This document shows positions 23,006 to 35,339 of a stretch of 64,000 bases of DNA, in pieces. How positions within the stretch are numbered: position 1 is the first letter of the stretch; each line of letters opens with the position of its first letter. The notes below the pieces were generated by a model. That model did not search any database and was not told where the DNA came from. It saw only the letters and a program-made list of their open reading frames with translations. Origin of the DNA: Cymbidium sinense (Eukaryota > Streptophyta > Magnoliopsida > Asparagales > Orchidaceae); contig CM038222.1 in assembly GCA_021442155.1 (NCBI GenBank), positions 54,617,352-54,681,351 on the forward strand, read 5' to 3'. Made by a program: the position numbers and the translations under genes.

Positions 23006-24419
23006 AAAGTATATAAATTATCTATAATAGAGCATAAAATAAAATAAAACCATTATAAAATGAGTATTTCATTACATTTTGATTAGGCTTCTTGTTAAAC
23101 AAATTAATATATTTATGAACATAAATGAATAAACATGTCAGTGTTCAAACTTGTTCATTTATATGATAAGTTTTTAATTTTTATTTACATTTGTTCAGCT
23201 ATGAAAATAAACAAATATAGATGAGAATTATATGAACAAATATTAAATTGTTTATCAAGTGCACTTATTTACTTCCAAAGTATTAAATTCCTTTTCTTAA
23301 ATAGGTGATATTGTAAATGTAATGCTTTTTTAAGTTCTTATAAATGTGAATATTTTCCCACATATGCTCAAAATATATAGGCAACAAAAGGCTATTTGTC
23401 GCCAATCTTTTGAATGAGTTCAGTTGTGTGCTAAAATTAAATTATAAAGCTTTACAAGAAAGTTCTAGGTAGAAATAAATTTTTTTTTTTTTGTTGGTTA
23501 GAAAAATCTTTTGAACTTTGCTAATACTAAAATTTTAGTGGATTTAAATGACAAATATTTTTAAAATCTCATATCAATGATTACTAAGTTGGCATGCAAT
23601 TCGATGATCCTAGACTTACAATAAAAAAATCAATGATTTATTGATTTCTACCTACATTAAATTCATCTCTTTGAATTCTAAATTATGCATAAAATTCTAA
23701 GAGAGTATTCAAAGTATAAAATTACTCTTATGAAGTTATTATGAATAGACCAAGAATGTATTATGTATATGAATAATTATGAGAATAACAAAATTAATAC
23801 TAATTTTAAAGATTAACTATTAGATAATTTTGTATTTGAACCTAATGACATAGTTAAGTTTTGAATTATCCAAAATGAGTGACATCCAAATGATAGAGCC
23901 ATTATCAATAAGAAATATATAGGAAACATCTAACGCAAGACAACATAATACATAGATGACCAACTAAATGAGGATAAGACAAAACTTGAGAAATAGAGAG
24001 CTTGGTCTTTTCCCATCAATGTTATCTTCTATGGATGGAGATATGGAACAAGGGTGATAAGCATATAAAATAATATTCATGCAAATACCATTATCATCAT
24101 ACATGTCTTATCCCCACTCTTAAACTATATTTAGAAAATATTAGTGTACTTTGTTAGTTGGTATTGATCCTTGTGATGAACAACTTGCATCATATAATAG
24201 CAAATAGTTCTCTCTCAAATGCCTCTTTAAGATCATTGATATCACCATGAGAGTTATAAATCTCTTATTCATCTAGTCGATCATTAGGCATTTAGAATGT
24301 ACTTAGAAATTTTGGCATGAATATACACTAACATGAAAAACAAGTAACACTAGAATCCTTAAAATTAATTATTGTTGTGTGCAAAAAACAAGTAGCAGTA
24401 GAATAAAACTTCACACTGA
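22895..24419. other. AT-rich spacer (duplicated block)
   Basis: Counterpart of 896-2425. Contains a (TA)n microsatellite at 22960-23000, longer than the equivalent at 984-1008. No gene recognised. Confidence 0.6.
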
Positions 24420-25979
24420 TTGGCTTGATGAGCCTCATGTTTCCAATCAATTTTGATGATAACAAGATGCTTAAATATTTTAATGAATATTTTTTTGTGT
24501 TTGATATATTACTTGCTAATTACATATCAATACATCTCATATATGTATTGCAAGAATAGAAGAATGAAAGATGATCAAAATGGATAATGTAGCTCAAGAT
24601 ACAATATTTTAGGTTATATGCATTTATAACTATCTTAGAAATTCATATGAGTTCATTGGCATAAATCAATTTGCAAACAACTTAACATATTATTTTAATG
24701 AGGTTAATTAATTATTATATGTTTATACATTTGAATTGTCAAAATAATAAATGATAATTTATATTAAGTGTAATTATTATATTTACTTAATATAATTAAA
24801 TATTTTAATTTAATTTGAAGGTTATATGATAACTAACATATGTATGATTATATATAAATTATATCATAATATTTAAATGCCATATTTCAAAATTAACAAA
24901 AATATGTGGAATTTTGTATTTTAGCCAAAATCATTTTATAATCAAGGAATTTATATCTGATTTCATCTCCAACAGATTCCTTGAATTGTTTCCTTTAATT
25001 TGATAGGTTACATGACTCACGTTTGATTAAAATTGAATTTATTATGACTTTTCAAACATTCGTTGATTTTAATAATGAATGCATGCTACATGCTTTGAAT
25101 ATATTAAGAGCTATATTTGATTATTTTTGACTTGCCCATGTGAATAGCCGAATTTTGGCTGCTTGAATTTAATATATATTTAATATAAATTATATTTTTA
25201 TTGAATATTAAATTATTAGATGATAACATGATGTTAGAATAATATATATTTTTGAAATAATTCAAAATGACAATCTTGCTTATAAATAGCCCTCATTCTC
25301 TTCATGAAAGTATTCCTCATTCAAATTCAAAATCCCTCCAAAAATCTAGAAAAAATTTCTTAGATTTTCCTTCCAAGTGTTCTCCAAATATTGCAAGATC
25401 AAATCCTTGGTTTGGAAGCTTCAACATCTTCAACTAAACAAGCTTTCTCAAATTACTTGAGTTTGTTTTCTTGATCTTAATCCCTTTTAAGTTGTTCATA
25501 CTACTTTCACCATCTATTTATTCTTTTCATTTTATACTTTTTGGTGGATTAGTCTTTGGATATCAAAGTCTAAAATTTGTTACATCAAAGTTTCTTCAAT
25601 CATTTTTTGTGAAAAACTCTTGTGATAGTTTGTAGGATTTATTTCAACTTGTTGAAATTTTTATCTTCCTACAAATTTCTTATGGTTTCTTGAAATATTT
25701 CTTCATTAGTCTTATTTGAAAGATCATTTATTGTTAGATCTATTTTAGAAGTATATTTTAGCATTTCAAATTAATTTATTGTGCTGAAATTATTTTCATA
25801 TTTGCTAGATCTCTCTTTTTAATTAAAACTTACTAGCTTTACTTAAATCTATCATATACTAATTTTATTTAAGTATTTTGTGATCATTTGCATTAATTGA
25901 AAGCATCTTTTTGGTTATAATAAATTATTCCTTGCTGAAATTTATTTTATTGTGCAAAAAAATATTGTGAATTTATTTT
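24420..25979 (+). repeat. 5' LTR of copia B, 3'-truncated
   Basis: Matches 30669-32240 collinearly, then stops: GAATTTATTTTG joins directly to ATTATTGGAAAAATAG, which in element A is at 5028, inside gag. A short TTG/TTTG match at the join suggests a microhomology-mediated deletion. Confidence 0.8.
25281..25288 (+). promoter_or_regulatory. TATA box of copia B 5' LTR
   Basis: TATAAATA followed by GCCCTCATTCTCTTCATG, as in LTR A and the 3' LTR. Confidence 0.6.
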
Positions 25980-27530
25980 GATTATTGGAAAAATAGAATT
26001 AATACATTTTTTAAGATTATCAAGATATTTATTGGTATATGTTCATCAATATCATACAATAAGTAAATGTCATTAAAGTAGAAAACTATTTGAGAAATGG
26101 TATGTTTGAAGAGAGCTTGATGAATTAAATGGTACTTGTGATACTTTACATTGTGCTTTATTACGATGATTACATGAAAATTTCTATGTTAAGTATAGCA
26201 AAAGAAATATGGAATAAACTCATTATAACTTATGAAGGAACTAGTGAAGTTAAAGATGCTCACATAAATAGACTTGTTCATGAATATGAGTTATTTCATA
26301 TGTCTCCTACGAATCTATTTCGATATGTATACTAGATTCATGAAAATAATTAACACATTGCATTCTCTTAGAAAACATATAGAATCAAGACTTAGTCTAT
26401 AAGATTCTTAGATGTCTTAAAAGAATGAAGCTAAAGTTTATTAATCTAAGGATTTATCTACTTATCCATGATACTTTTGGGTTCTTTGATAGAACATGAA
26501 CATGTTATTATCAAAGGGATAAGATGGATAACTCTAAAAAGAAGGAGAAAGGAAAAACCATTGCATTACAAGTTAATGATAGTGATGAGCATAACACCTC
26601 AATTGGATGGTGATAGTGATGAGGTGACCATGCTATCCAAAATTCTTGAAACTTACTGGGAAGAAGAATCAAAGGTATAAAAATCTAAAACTATAAATTT
26701 CAAACTAAAAATTTTCTATAGGTGAAGGGATCATTTGTTACCATTATAGAAAGCCTAGACACATAAGAGGCGATTTTCTAGAACTTGCTGAATCAAAGAT
26801 GAAAGAGATTGATGTGGAAAGAATAAAAAATATGAAGGAGAAAAAGTACCATAAGAAGAAGAAGAAGAAGGCTTTATTATCAAATTAAATGAATCAAGTA
26901 CTTGCTCATGATGAAGAGTCAACATATGTCTTATGACAAATGGAGAATCACTTAGATTTTCAAGAGGTATGCAATGATATATCTTATGATGAATTAGATG
27001 ATAATTTTAATTATTTATTGAATATAAAAAATTATAAAGAAAATACAAAACCTTAGAAAAGAACATAAAATTTAGATATGCATTTTTTGTGATTTAAAAA
27101 TGAATGTGATAATTTAAAAGTAAAAATACTTCTTTATTAAATTATTCTTTACTTGTATGTAAACTTGAAAGAGAGAACATCTTGTTAAAAGCAAGATTAG
27201 AATTTTGTTTGAAATCACAAGTTCAATAAAATGCTTCATCAAGAAAAACATTTAATAAAAAATATTTGCATCATACAGATCCCACTCATATACCTTATAA
27301 TTATCGTGCAAAGCCATATGCAAACACTAATGTTTGGTGCAACTATTGTGATAGAAAAGGACATATTTCATTTGATTACTATGAATGTAAATTACAAAAC
27401 ACTAAGCAATCATCTTATGTATGGTACAAAAGTACAACTACACAAACCACACATGTTAGACATCTTACTTCAAATTTAGAATGTGGACCCAAACATGTTT
27501 GGGTTCCAAAGTTATGTGAGTTTCTTTTGT
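25980..27530 (+). pseudogene. copia B gag pseudogene
   Basis: Same organisation as in element A. AKEIWNKLIITYEGTSEV is at about 26199-26252, followed by INRLVHEYELFHMSP to about 26310. The DSDEHNTS acidic stretch is at about 26579-26602, a lysine tail KKYHKKKKKK near 26842-26872, and the zinc knuckle CNYCDRKGHISFDYYEC at 27340-27390, in which one zinc ligand is changed (C to Y). GPKHVWVPKL at 27486-27515 leads into the protease. It is frameshifted in several places; the start is deleted. Confidence 0.82.
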
Positions 27531-27534
27531 AGGA

Positions 27535-28800
27535 ATGCCTTCAAAGCAAAATCAAAGAAGGCATGTGGTACTTGGGCGGTGGATGTTCAAGACATATGAC
27601 GGAGATAAAGATAAATTCAAACTTTAGAATCAAGTGATGGAGGATTTGTTACATATGGAGATAATGCAAAGGGAAAGATCATTGGCATTGGTTCTATTTG
27701 TAAAAATTCTATCACTTTAAATAAAGTTTTTCTAGTAGAAGGATTAAAATATAATTTAATTTCTATTAGTCAATTATGTGATAAAGGTTTGAATGTAGTA
27801 CTCCATGCATCATATTGCATTATAAAAAATAATGAAAATATTTTGTTAGTAAGACAAAGATATAAAAATATTTATGGCATTACTTTAGATAGCTTTCATG
27901 ATGTGAATTTGAATTTACTTTGTTTTAAAATCACTCATGATGATATATGGTTATGGCATAGAGACTATGTCATATTAACATGCACACACTCAATAAAATA
28001 CTAAACTTGATTAAGTAGTTGGATTGCCTAAATTAAATTTTCATTCAAACTATGTTTATGATGCATGTATTCATGGTAATCATTCTAGAAGCTCATTTAA
28101 AAGTAAAAATATTATTTCTACTTCTAGACCTTTGGAATTGTTGCACATGGATTTATTTAGTCCAATTAGCATCAAACAGGTGGAAAAATTATGGTTTTAT
28201 GATTGTTGATGATTTCTCAGATATACTTGGGTTTTGTTTGTAACTTACAAGGATGATGTTTTGGTGAGTTTAAAGGTTTCTAAATATATTCAAAGAGAAC
28301 AAGCCTTTTGATTAATAGGGTTCAAAGATCATGGTGGAAAATTTGAAAATAAATTATTTGAGATTATGATGAATATGGGATTAGACATAATTTTTTTACT
28401 AGAACTCCCCAACAAAATGGAGTAGTAGAGTGAAAAATAGAATATTAATTGAATTAAATAGATCTATGCTTGATGAGTATAAATTGCCAAAATATTTTTG
28501 GGCAAAAGCATTAAATACCACATTATGTGATGAATAGGATTTATTTTAGACCAATTTTGAGGAAGACACCTATGAATTATTTTTGGAAAGATGCCTAAGA
28601 TTGAACACTTTCATGTATTTGGATGTAAATGCTTTATTTTTTGAATAATGGAAAAGAGCATTTAGGTTAGTTTGATTAGCTGATGGTATTTTCTTAGGAT
28701 ACTCTCTATCTAGTAGTGCTTATATAGTTTTCAATAAGAGAAAATGATTGTAGAAGAATCAATACATATTATTTTTGATGAAAATTTAATTAGTCTTATT
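27535..28800 (+). pseudogene. copia B protease-integrase pseudogene
   Basis: The protease site reads WYLGGGCSRHMTE at about 27567-27605. The catalytic D-S-G is G-G-G here, so both Asp and Ser are lost. Pre-integrase QRYKNIYGITLDSF is at about 27856-27897, with WLWHRDYVI near 27948-27975. Integrase DACIHGNHSRSSF lies at about 28059-28098, HMDLFSPIS at about 28144-28170, RTPQQNGVVE at about 28402-28430 and HVFGCKCF near 28611-28640. Stops and indels break every domain. Confidence 0.85.
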
Positions 28801-28989
28801 AGAAATAAAGTGATTGATGAAGAGATTTATAATTTTTAGAAAATATATTTAGAAGATAATGGATGATTCATTGCTAGAATGGAAGTATAATAAAAATCAT
28901 CCAAAGGAACTAATTATAGGAGATCCTTCAAAAGAAGTTATGACCAGAAGACATAGTAGAGAGGTTGTAGATCATTCAACATTTTTATG

Positions 28990-29770
28990 TGAGGTTTAAC
29001 CTAAAAATTTAGAAGAAGCATTAAAAGATAATTTTTGGATTAGTACTATGGAAGATGAGTTTAATCAATTTGTAAGAAATGATATTTGGGAATTGGTCCC
29101 AAGACCCCAGATCAAAATGTCATTGGAACAACATGGGTCTTCAAGAATAAGTTAGATAATTTAGGTTGTATTGTTAGAAATAAAGCTAGGTTAGTTGCAC
29201 AAAGGTACACACAAGTTGAAGGTATGGATTTTGAAGAATCTTTTGCAGTAGAATTAGGTTACTCTTTCCTTATGCTTATTTTGGGATTTTAAACTTTTTC
29301 AAATGGATGTCAAGAGTGCATTTTGAATGGATATATTGACCAAGATGTATTTGTAGAGCAACCACCTGATTTGAGAGCCTTGATTGTCCAATCATGTGTA
29401 TAAATTAAAGCCTTATATGGTTTAAAACATCCTCATGCTTGGTATCATAGGTTAGTAACTTTTGATAGATCATGGATTTAGAAAGGGTAGAGTAGATACA
29501 ATTATTCCTTAAAGCATAGATGATGATTTGATTGTGGTATAAGTGTATGTAGATGATATATTATTTGGAAGTATAAATGAATCTTTTTGCCATGAGTTCT
29601 CATCTTTGATGTCTAAAGAGTTTGAAATGAGTATGATGGGAGAACTTAAATTTTTCTTAGGGCTTCAAGTGAAGCAAAAAGAAAATGGCACATTCATCTG
29701 TTAAACTAAGTACACAAATGAATTGGGAAGTTTGACATGAAAAGATTTAAATCTAGTAAAACTCCATGAG
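28990..29770 (+). pseudogene. copia B reverse transcriptase pseudogene
   Basis: RT blocks: NDIWELVPR near 29077-29105, GTTWVFKNKLDN at about 29125-29160, KARLVAQRYTQVEGMDFEES at about 29181-29240. FQMDVKSAF is at about 29298-29325, the catalytic YVDDI near 29546-29565 and MGELKFFLGLQVKQ at about 29636-29678. Better preserved at its start than copy A; stops and frameshifts appear from 29250 onward. Confidence 0.87.
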
Positions 29771-29804
29771 CCCATCTACAAATTGGATTTATATGAATTA
29801 GGAA

Positions 29805-30440
29805 AATGTGTTGATCAAAAACTTTATAGAGTATGATAGGTTCACTTTTATACATTCTTTGGTAATTGATATGTTTGATGTTTATTTTGTGCTCATTTTA
29901 AGCCAACTGAAAGAATCTCATTTAATAGCGGTCAAGCGTATCTTTTGGTATTTGATAGCACTACTAGGTTAGGTTTATGGTATCCTAAAATTCTTTATCA
30001 TGTGATTTGGTTGCTTATTCGATGTTGATTTTCTTGATGCAAAGTAGATAGAAAAAAACACATCAAGCACATGCCAATTTTGGGATCATCACTTGTGTCT
30101 TGGTCATAAAAAACATTGTAACTTTATCCTTTGTTGATGAGTACATAGCTATCTGGTTTGTTGCTCAGTCCTTTGGTTAAAGCAACAATTAAAATATTTT
30201 GCTAGTAAGAAAGATCACATTCTAGTTGAGTGACAATACTAGTGCTATTAGTTTGACCAAAATCTATCCGGTCACGAACCAAGCATATAGAAATTAGACA
30301 TCATTTTATTAGGGATCATGTTTTGAAAGGTGATGTTAATATTAATTTCATTAATCGATTTACAAATTGATACTTTTACAAAACTATTACGGAAGAATAT
30401 TTTTGTACTTCAAGACGTTGCTTGGAATGTTAGATCATAA
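29805..30440 (+). pseudogene. copia B RNase H pseudogene
   Basis: Starts VDQKLYR near 29810. Then SGQAYLLVFDSTTRLGLWYP (about 29930-29990), VDRKKHIKHMPILGSSLVSW (about 30045-30105) and SRTKHIEIRHHFIRDHVLKG at about 30275-30330, the highly conserved RNase H tail of copia elements. EEYFCTSRRCLE-like sequence ends it near 30385-30425. This domain is absent from element A. Confidence 0.85.
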
Positions 30441-30668
30441 TATTTAAAATTATATGTAGTTTGTTCTCACTTTTGATGTTGTCAAAGGGGAGAAGAGTAA
30501 AATGTTGGTTAGTATTAAGTTTATTTCATGCATACATTTAGGGAGCAACATTATTCATGTCTTGTGTATAAATTTTTTAGAAGAGAATTTTATTAAAAAA
30601 ATTATGATGAAAACTCAATTTGCACCTTCATCAAAATTACTACATTAATTTGTCATCATCAAAAAGAT
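30441..30668 (+). promoter_or_regulatory. 3' UTR and polypurine-tract region of copia B
   Basis: Contains TCAAAGGGGAGAAGAG at about 30483-30498 and CATCATCAAAAAGA immediately before the 3' LTR. In SIRE-type elements a AAAAAGGGGGAGA tract directly precedes the LTR; here the G run appears deleted, leaving AAAAAGA. Confidence 0.6.
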
Positions 30669-32760
30669 TGTTGGCTTGATGAGCCTCATGTTCAATGTCA
30701 ATTTTGATGATGATAATAATAAATGAATATTTGGATGTTTTAATGAATATTTTTTATTTTGAGATATATTAATTGCTAATTACATATCAATACATCTCAT
30801 AATATGTTTGAGGAAATTGTAAGAATAGAAGAATGAAAGATAGATCAAAATGGATAATGTGAGCTCAAGATACAATATTTTAGGTTATATGCATTAATAA
30901 CTATCTTAGAAATTCATATGAGTTCATTGACATGAATCAATTTGCAAACAACTTAACATATTATTTTAATGAGGTTAATTTATATAAATCTCTATCTAAT
31001 TAACATTCAATTATATGTTTCACGCATAACATTTGAATTGTCAAAATAATAAATGATAATAAAAAATTATGACTATTAAGTGTAATTATTTTATTTACTT
31101 AATATAATTAAATATTTTAAATTAATTTGAAGGTTATATGACAATTAACATATGCATGATTATATATAAATTATATCATAATATTTAAATATCATATTTC
31201 AAAATTAACAAAAATATGTGGAATTTTGTATTTTAGCCAAAGTAATTTTATAATCAAGGAATTTAAATATGATTTCATCTCCAACAGATTCCTTGTATTC
31301 TTTTCTTTAATTTGACAGGTTTCATAACCCACATTTCATTAAAATTGAATTTATTATGACTTTTTAAACATTAGTTAATTTTAACAATGAATGCATGCTA
31401 CATGCTTTGAATATATTAAGAGTCATATTTGATGATTTTTGACTTGCCCGTGTGAATAGCCAAATTTTGGCTACTTGAATTTAGTATTTATTTAATATAA
31501 ATTATATTTTTATTGAATATTAAATTATTAGATGATAACATGATGTTAGAATAATATATTTTATTAAATAATTCAAAATGACCTTCTTTATAAATAGCCC
31601 TCATTCTCTTCATGAAAGTATTCCTCATTCAAATTCAAAATTCCTCCGAAAATCTAAGAAAATTTCTTAGATTTTCCTTCCATGTGTTCTACAAATATTG
31701 CAAGATCAAATCCTTGGTTTGGAAGCTTCAACATCTACAACTAAGCTTTCTCAAATTACTTGAATTTGTTTTCTTGATCTTATCCCTTTTTTAAGTTGTT
31801 CATACTATTTTCACCATCTATTTATTCTTTTCAACTAATACTTTTGGTGGATTAGTCTTTGGACATCAAAGTCTAAAGTTTTTACATCAAAGTTTATTCA
31901 ATCATTTTTTTATGAAAAACTCTTGTGATAGTTTGTAGGATTTATTTCAACTTGTTGAAATTTTTATCTTCTACAAATTTCTTATGGTTTCTTGAAATAT
32001 TTCTTCATTAGTCTTATTTGAAAGATCATTTATTGTTAGATCTATTTTAGAAGTATATTTTGGCATTTCAAATTAATTTATTGTGCTGAAATTATTTTCA
32101 TATTTAGTTCTCTCTTTCTAATTAAAAAACTTACTATACTTAGATTTATCATATACTAATTTTATTTAAGTATTTTGTGATCATTTGCATTAATTGAAAG
32201 CATCTTTTGGTTAAAATAAATTATTCCTTGCTGAAATTTATTTTATGGTGCAAAAGAATATTATGAATTTATTTTGAAATCATTTTATGTTAGTACAAAT
32301 TATAATAACATAAACATCTTACTAAGATTACTTTAAGATATTTATTTTATTATTTCTTATCAATATTATTTGAGAATTTTATCTTGCCAAATTTTTAAGT
32401 TGTAAAGTGATCATTTATAAATTGTGAGATCACTTTTTGTATTGGATAAGTATATTTGTGAGAGTTTTATTTTATCAAAATTTGTTATTTTGTATTTTTC
32501 TTTCGTCTTGTAAAATTTATATTGTATACTCTTTTGTAGGAGAACATATTATTGTAGGGGTTGTACTCAACCCATTATAGGAGAATATTATTTGTAAGTT
32601 ATTTTTGCATTTAGAGGTTCCTACCCAGGGGTGGCTAGATGTGGACGTAGGCCGATTTTGGGTTTTGAACCAGAAAAAAAAATTATTATGCCTATTGTCT
32701 CTCTTGACTTTCTTTGTACTTTTATTTTGTTGCATTAGAATTGTATCTTGTCATTTTAAT
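30669..32760 (+). repeat. 3' LTR of copia B
   Basis: Begins TGTTGGCTTGATGAGCC, the intact form of the LTR start. Collinear with the 5' LTRs at 2426 and 24420 and has the TATA box at 31589. Its right end is truncated or diverged after GCATTAGAATTGTATC near 32755 compared with LTR A, so no downstream target repeat can be checked. Confidence 0.8.
31589..31596 (+). promoter_or_regulatory. TATA box of copia B 3' LTR
   Basis: TATAAATA followed by GCCCTCATTCTCTTCATG. Confidence 0.55.
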
Positions 32761-33321
32761 ATATTTATTGGATTGAGAGTATCTTGGTCATTGTAGCCAA
32801 AATTTCAAAACAATTCATCAGATGGTTCATATTGATTCATTTGATCATTAATATTTTTTTGGTGATTTGATCATTCAAATAACCTTCGATTTAGTGATCT
32901 TAGCCTCATTGATTAGTCTCATCGGTATTTACTTGACTATATAGTCAAATTTGAAAGTCATTTGATCATCCAATCGGTATTCTGAAATTTTTATGTATTG
33001 CTTTTAGGCTTGATTCGAGCTCATTTGAGCTCGATTTGACCCAATTCTAGCGTTATTGAACTCATTTCATTGAATCCTTTAATTTGATTGTATACATGAT
33101 TTAACTTAAGATTCATGCTTCATTTATAAATTTTAAAGATATATATCATTTGCCCCCATATTTTTGGATGATAAAACATATTTCATCCAAAAATATATTA
33201 AAGTTTTAAAAATAAAATCACTTTAGCTAAAAATTATTAAGATTTATAATTATGTGTATCAAATTTATTTATTTATTTACCTATTAGTTATTAATATTTA
33301 TTATATATATATATATGCTTT

Positions 33322-33324
<3 letters not shown>
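32761..33324. other. AT-rich spacer
   Basis: No gene. Contains many TTGATC/TTGATT words and a short (TA)n at about 33302-33316. It could be remnant LTR of the minus-strand Tat element to the right, but I have no partner to prove it. Confidence 0.4.
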
Positions 33325-33368
<44 letters not shown>

Positions 33369-33401
33369 TGTGGAGAGAGGAAGAGGCGGAAGAGAGAGCA
33401 A

Positions 33402-33432
<31 letters not shown>
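33325..33432 (+). repeat. (GA)n microsatellite cluster
   Basis: Two pure GA runs (33325-33368 and about 33413-33432) separated by a GA-rich interrupted segment. Open frames across it are compositional only. Confidence 0.92.
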
Positions 33433-33442
<10 letters not shown>

Positions 33443-33610
33443 GAAATGAATTTTTTTTAATGACTAGAAATTTGCCAGCCATCAAAGGGAGATGGGGCAA
33501 GGGGCTAGCCTTAATTATTATTTTATTATTTATTTTATTTTTAAGAATTTAAGAACTCATTTTTTACTAGTATGAATACCCCCGAAAGGGTAAGAAAAAA
33601 TTTGCACTTT

Positions 33611-34278
33611 ACTTTCTTCTTTTTGGTAGCCTCCACTGACCTATATAAAGGTGTCGACCCCCCTCGCAAGCTCCAATTCTCCCCGATCTTGGGGGTTTCC
33701 AACTGACCTGGCTTAGGTGGTGCGCATCCAGAATTAAAGCTTTAGTGTGCTTCTACTTTCTTCTCTTTGGTAGCCTCCATTGACCAGTGACCCCCCTCTG
33801 CTCCAGTTCTCCCATCTCGGGTTTTCGACTTGGTTAGGTGGTGTGCATCTCAATTAGCTCCAATATGCTTCCACTTTCTTCTCTTTGGTAGCCTCCATTG
33901 ACGTATAATGGTGCCAACCCCATCAGAGCTCAGTTCTCCCCAATCTTGTGGTTTTCGACTAGTTAGCATCCGAATTGCTCTGTGCTTCCACTTTCTTCTC
34001 TTTTCTAGCCTCCACACGTATAAAGGTCGATCCCCTCGTAGGCTTTAGTTATCCCTGATCTTGGGGTTTCCAATTGACCTGGTTTGGCTATGTGCATCCC
34101 AAATTCAAGCTCCATGTGCTTCCAAGTTTCTTTTTTCTTCAAATCTTGCTTTCTCCCACTGATCTGTATAATGATGCCAACTCCCTCGTAGGTTCTAGTT
34201 CCCCCGATCTCGGGGTTTTCAATTGACCTTGTTAGGCGGCATGCATCCTGAATTTGATCTTTAGTGTGATTCCAAACT
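33611..34278. repeat. Five-unit GC-richer tandem repeat
   Basis: Units start at about 33611, 33755, 33873, 33990 and 34125 with CTTTCTTCTCTTTGGTAGCCTCC-like words. Each continues with a CCCCTCG..CTCC..TTCTCCC..GATCTTGGGG stretch and a GTGCATCC word. Unit length varies from 117 to 153 bp through indels. It is the most GC-rich patch for kilobases, consistent with untranslated tandem repeats of a Tat-lineage element. Confidence 0.85.
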
Positions 34279-35252
34279 TGAAAATAGAGAGTATATTCAT
34301 GGGTAAGCATCCTTCCACATATATCCCAATGTCTAAAGATTCTTGAGCAAATCTTGCATAAGATGATGGGTTGCAGAAGCATTAGATGACGGTGAGATCA
34401 GGCGATGTAATGCCAACTATCAATAGTGATACTTTGATAATATTCGAGAAGTTTCATTTTCAAATGATTTGATGGTTATTCCTCCTAAAGATGTGTAAAG
34501 CTTATTCTCCTCGGGGTACCTTACTACTTATGAGATGAGCTTACTTACGAGTCTTCGATTTCCTTTGGCTCCTCAGGTGATCATTATTTTATCAATATTT
34601 GAGATTTTTTATCTCAATTTTCTTCTTGAGTTATGACAATTATTATTGGATTGATCATTTTCTTTAGAATGCATGGCGTGATGCTTACTCCAGAGGTTTT
34701 GGTGAAGATGTTTAGATTCACTTGTGAAGTGCATGGTCGAATATCTTGCAGGAGAAAATGGTTGGATTTTTGCACAAAAGATTCTCAAAAAAATTGGGTC
34801 AATAAATTTTTATTTATAAAAAATGAATAGGGGATTCTTGAAATGTGAGTAAAATTGAAAGAATATCCTCCTCCCGAGTGACTGAATAAGATTTATTGAA
34901 GGCTCTTAACATTGTGAAAGTCAAAGATCTTCGATATGAGACTCATTATATTGATCAGTATGTGAAGGAAGAATCCTTATTCAAAGCTAGTCTTTCAATT
35001 AAAATTGGGAGATCCCATCCTCTTATGCTGAAGAAGTCTGATAAGGGTAAGGAAAGATCTAATCACGTTCTTAAAGTATCCTCCAAACGACCAGTAGGAG
35101 AACATGTACCAATTTTTTCCAAGAGAAAAAATTCGGGCGACCCACAGATCGGATCCTTTGATAAGAACTGTGAAATGAGCCCACCAAAAATTTTTATTCT
35201 AAAAGAAGTGTTAAATCACATATGCAGTGGGCGCCAACGTGCTAACGAGTTG

Positions 35253-35339
35253 GTAAGAAATCTTCATTCTTTTAAATTTTTCTTCTCTTTCTCTTTCCTC
35301 CCCATCTCCCTTTTTATGTGTGTGTGTTTTTTTTTTCAG
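35253..35339 (+). other. Apparent 87-bp intron
   Basis: GTAAGAAATC at the 5' side after GAGTTG, a long pyrimidine tract (TTTTTTTTTCAG) at the 3' side. It is 29 codons long and lies between codons (phase 0). Without it, GAGTTG joins ATATTGAAGGAGG in frame. Confidence 0.65.

Larger units (their letters stand above)
21997..29815. repeat. Segmental duplication, copy 2
   Basis: Direct repeat of 1-8880. It includes the R1 solo LTR with the same ATAAT borders, the same spacer and the same copia element. Differences are mostly indels. This copy lacks about 1.2 kb spanning the end of the 5' LTR and start of gag (junction at about 25979), but retains about 200 bp of LTR that copy 1 lost. Confidence 0.85.
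24420..32760 (+). mobile_element. SIRE/Maximus-like Ty1/copia element B
   Basis: The more complete paralogue of element A: truncated 5' LTR (24420-25979), gag, protease, integrase, RT, RNase H and 3' LTR (30669-32760). The 5' LTR lost its 3' end, the primer-binding site and the start of gag in one deletion, so it cannot be reverse transcribed. No env-like ORF is present between RNase H and the 3' LTR; only about 230 bp separate them. All coding frames are broken. Confidence 0.88.

Noticed and set aside
30441..30668. An env-like ORF as in some SIRE elements.
   Set aside because: Only about 230 bp separate RNase H from the 3' LTR, with no open frame.
33254..33552. Open frames over the GA-rich stretch (Glu/Arg- or Ser/Leu-repeat peptides).
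   Set aside because: They are translations of a (GA)n microsatellite with no conserved domain.
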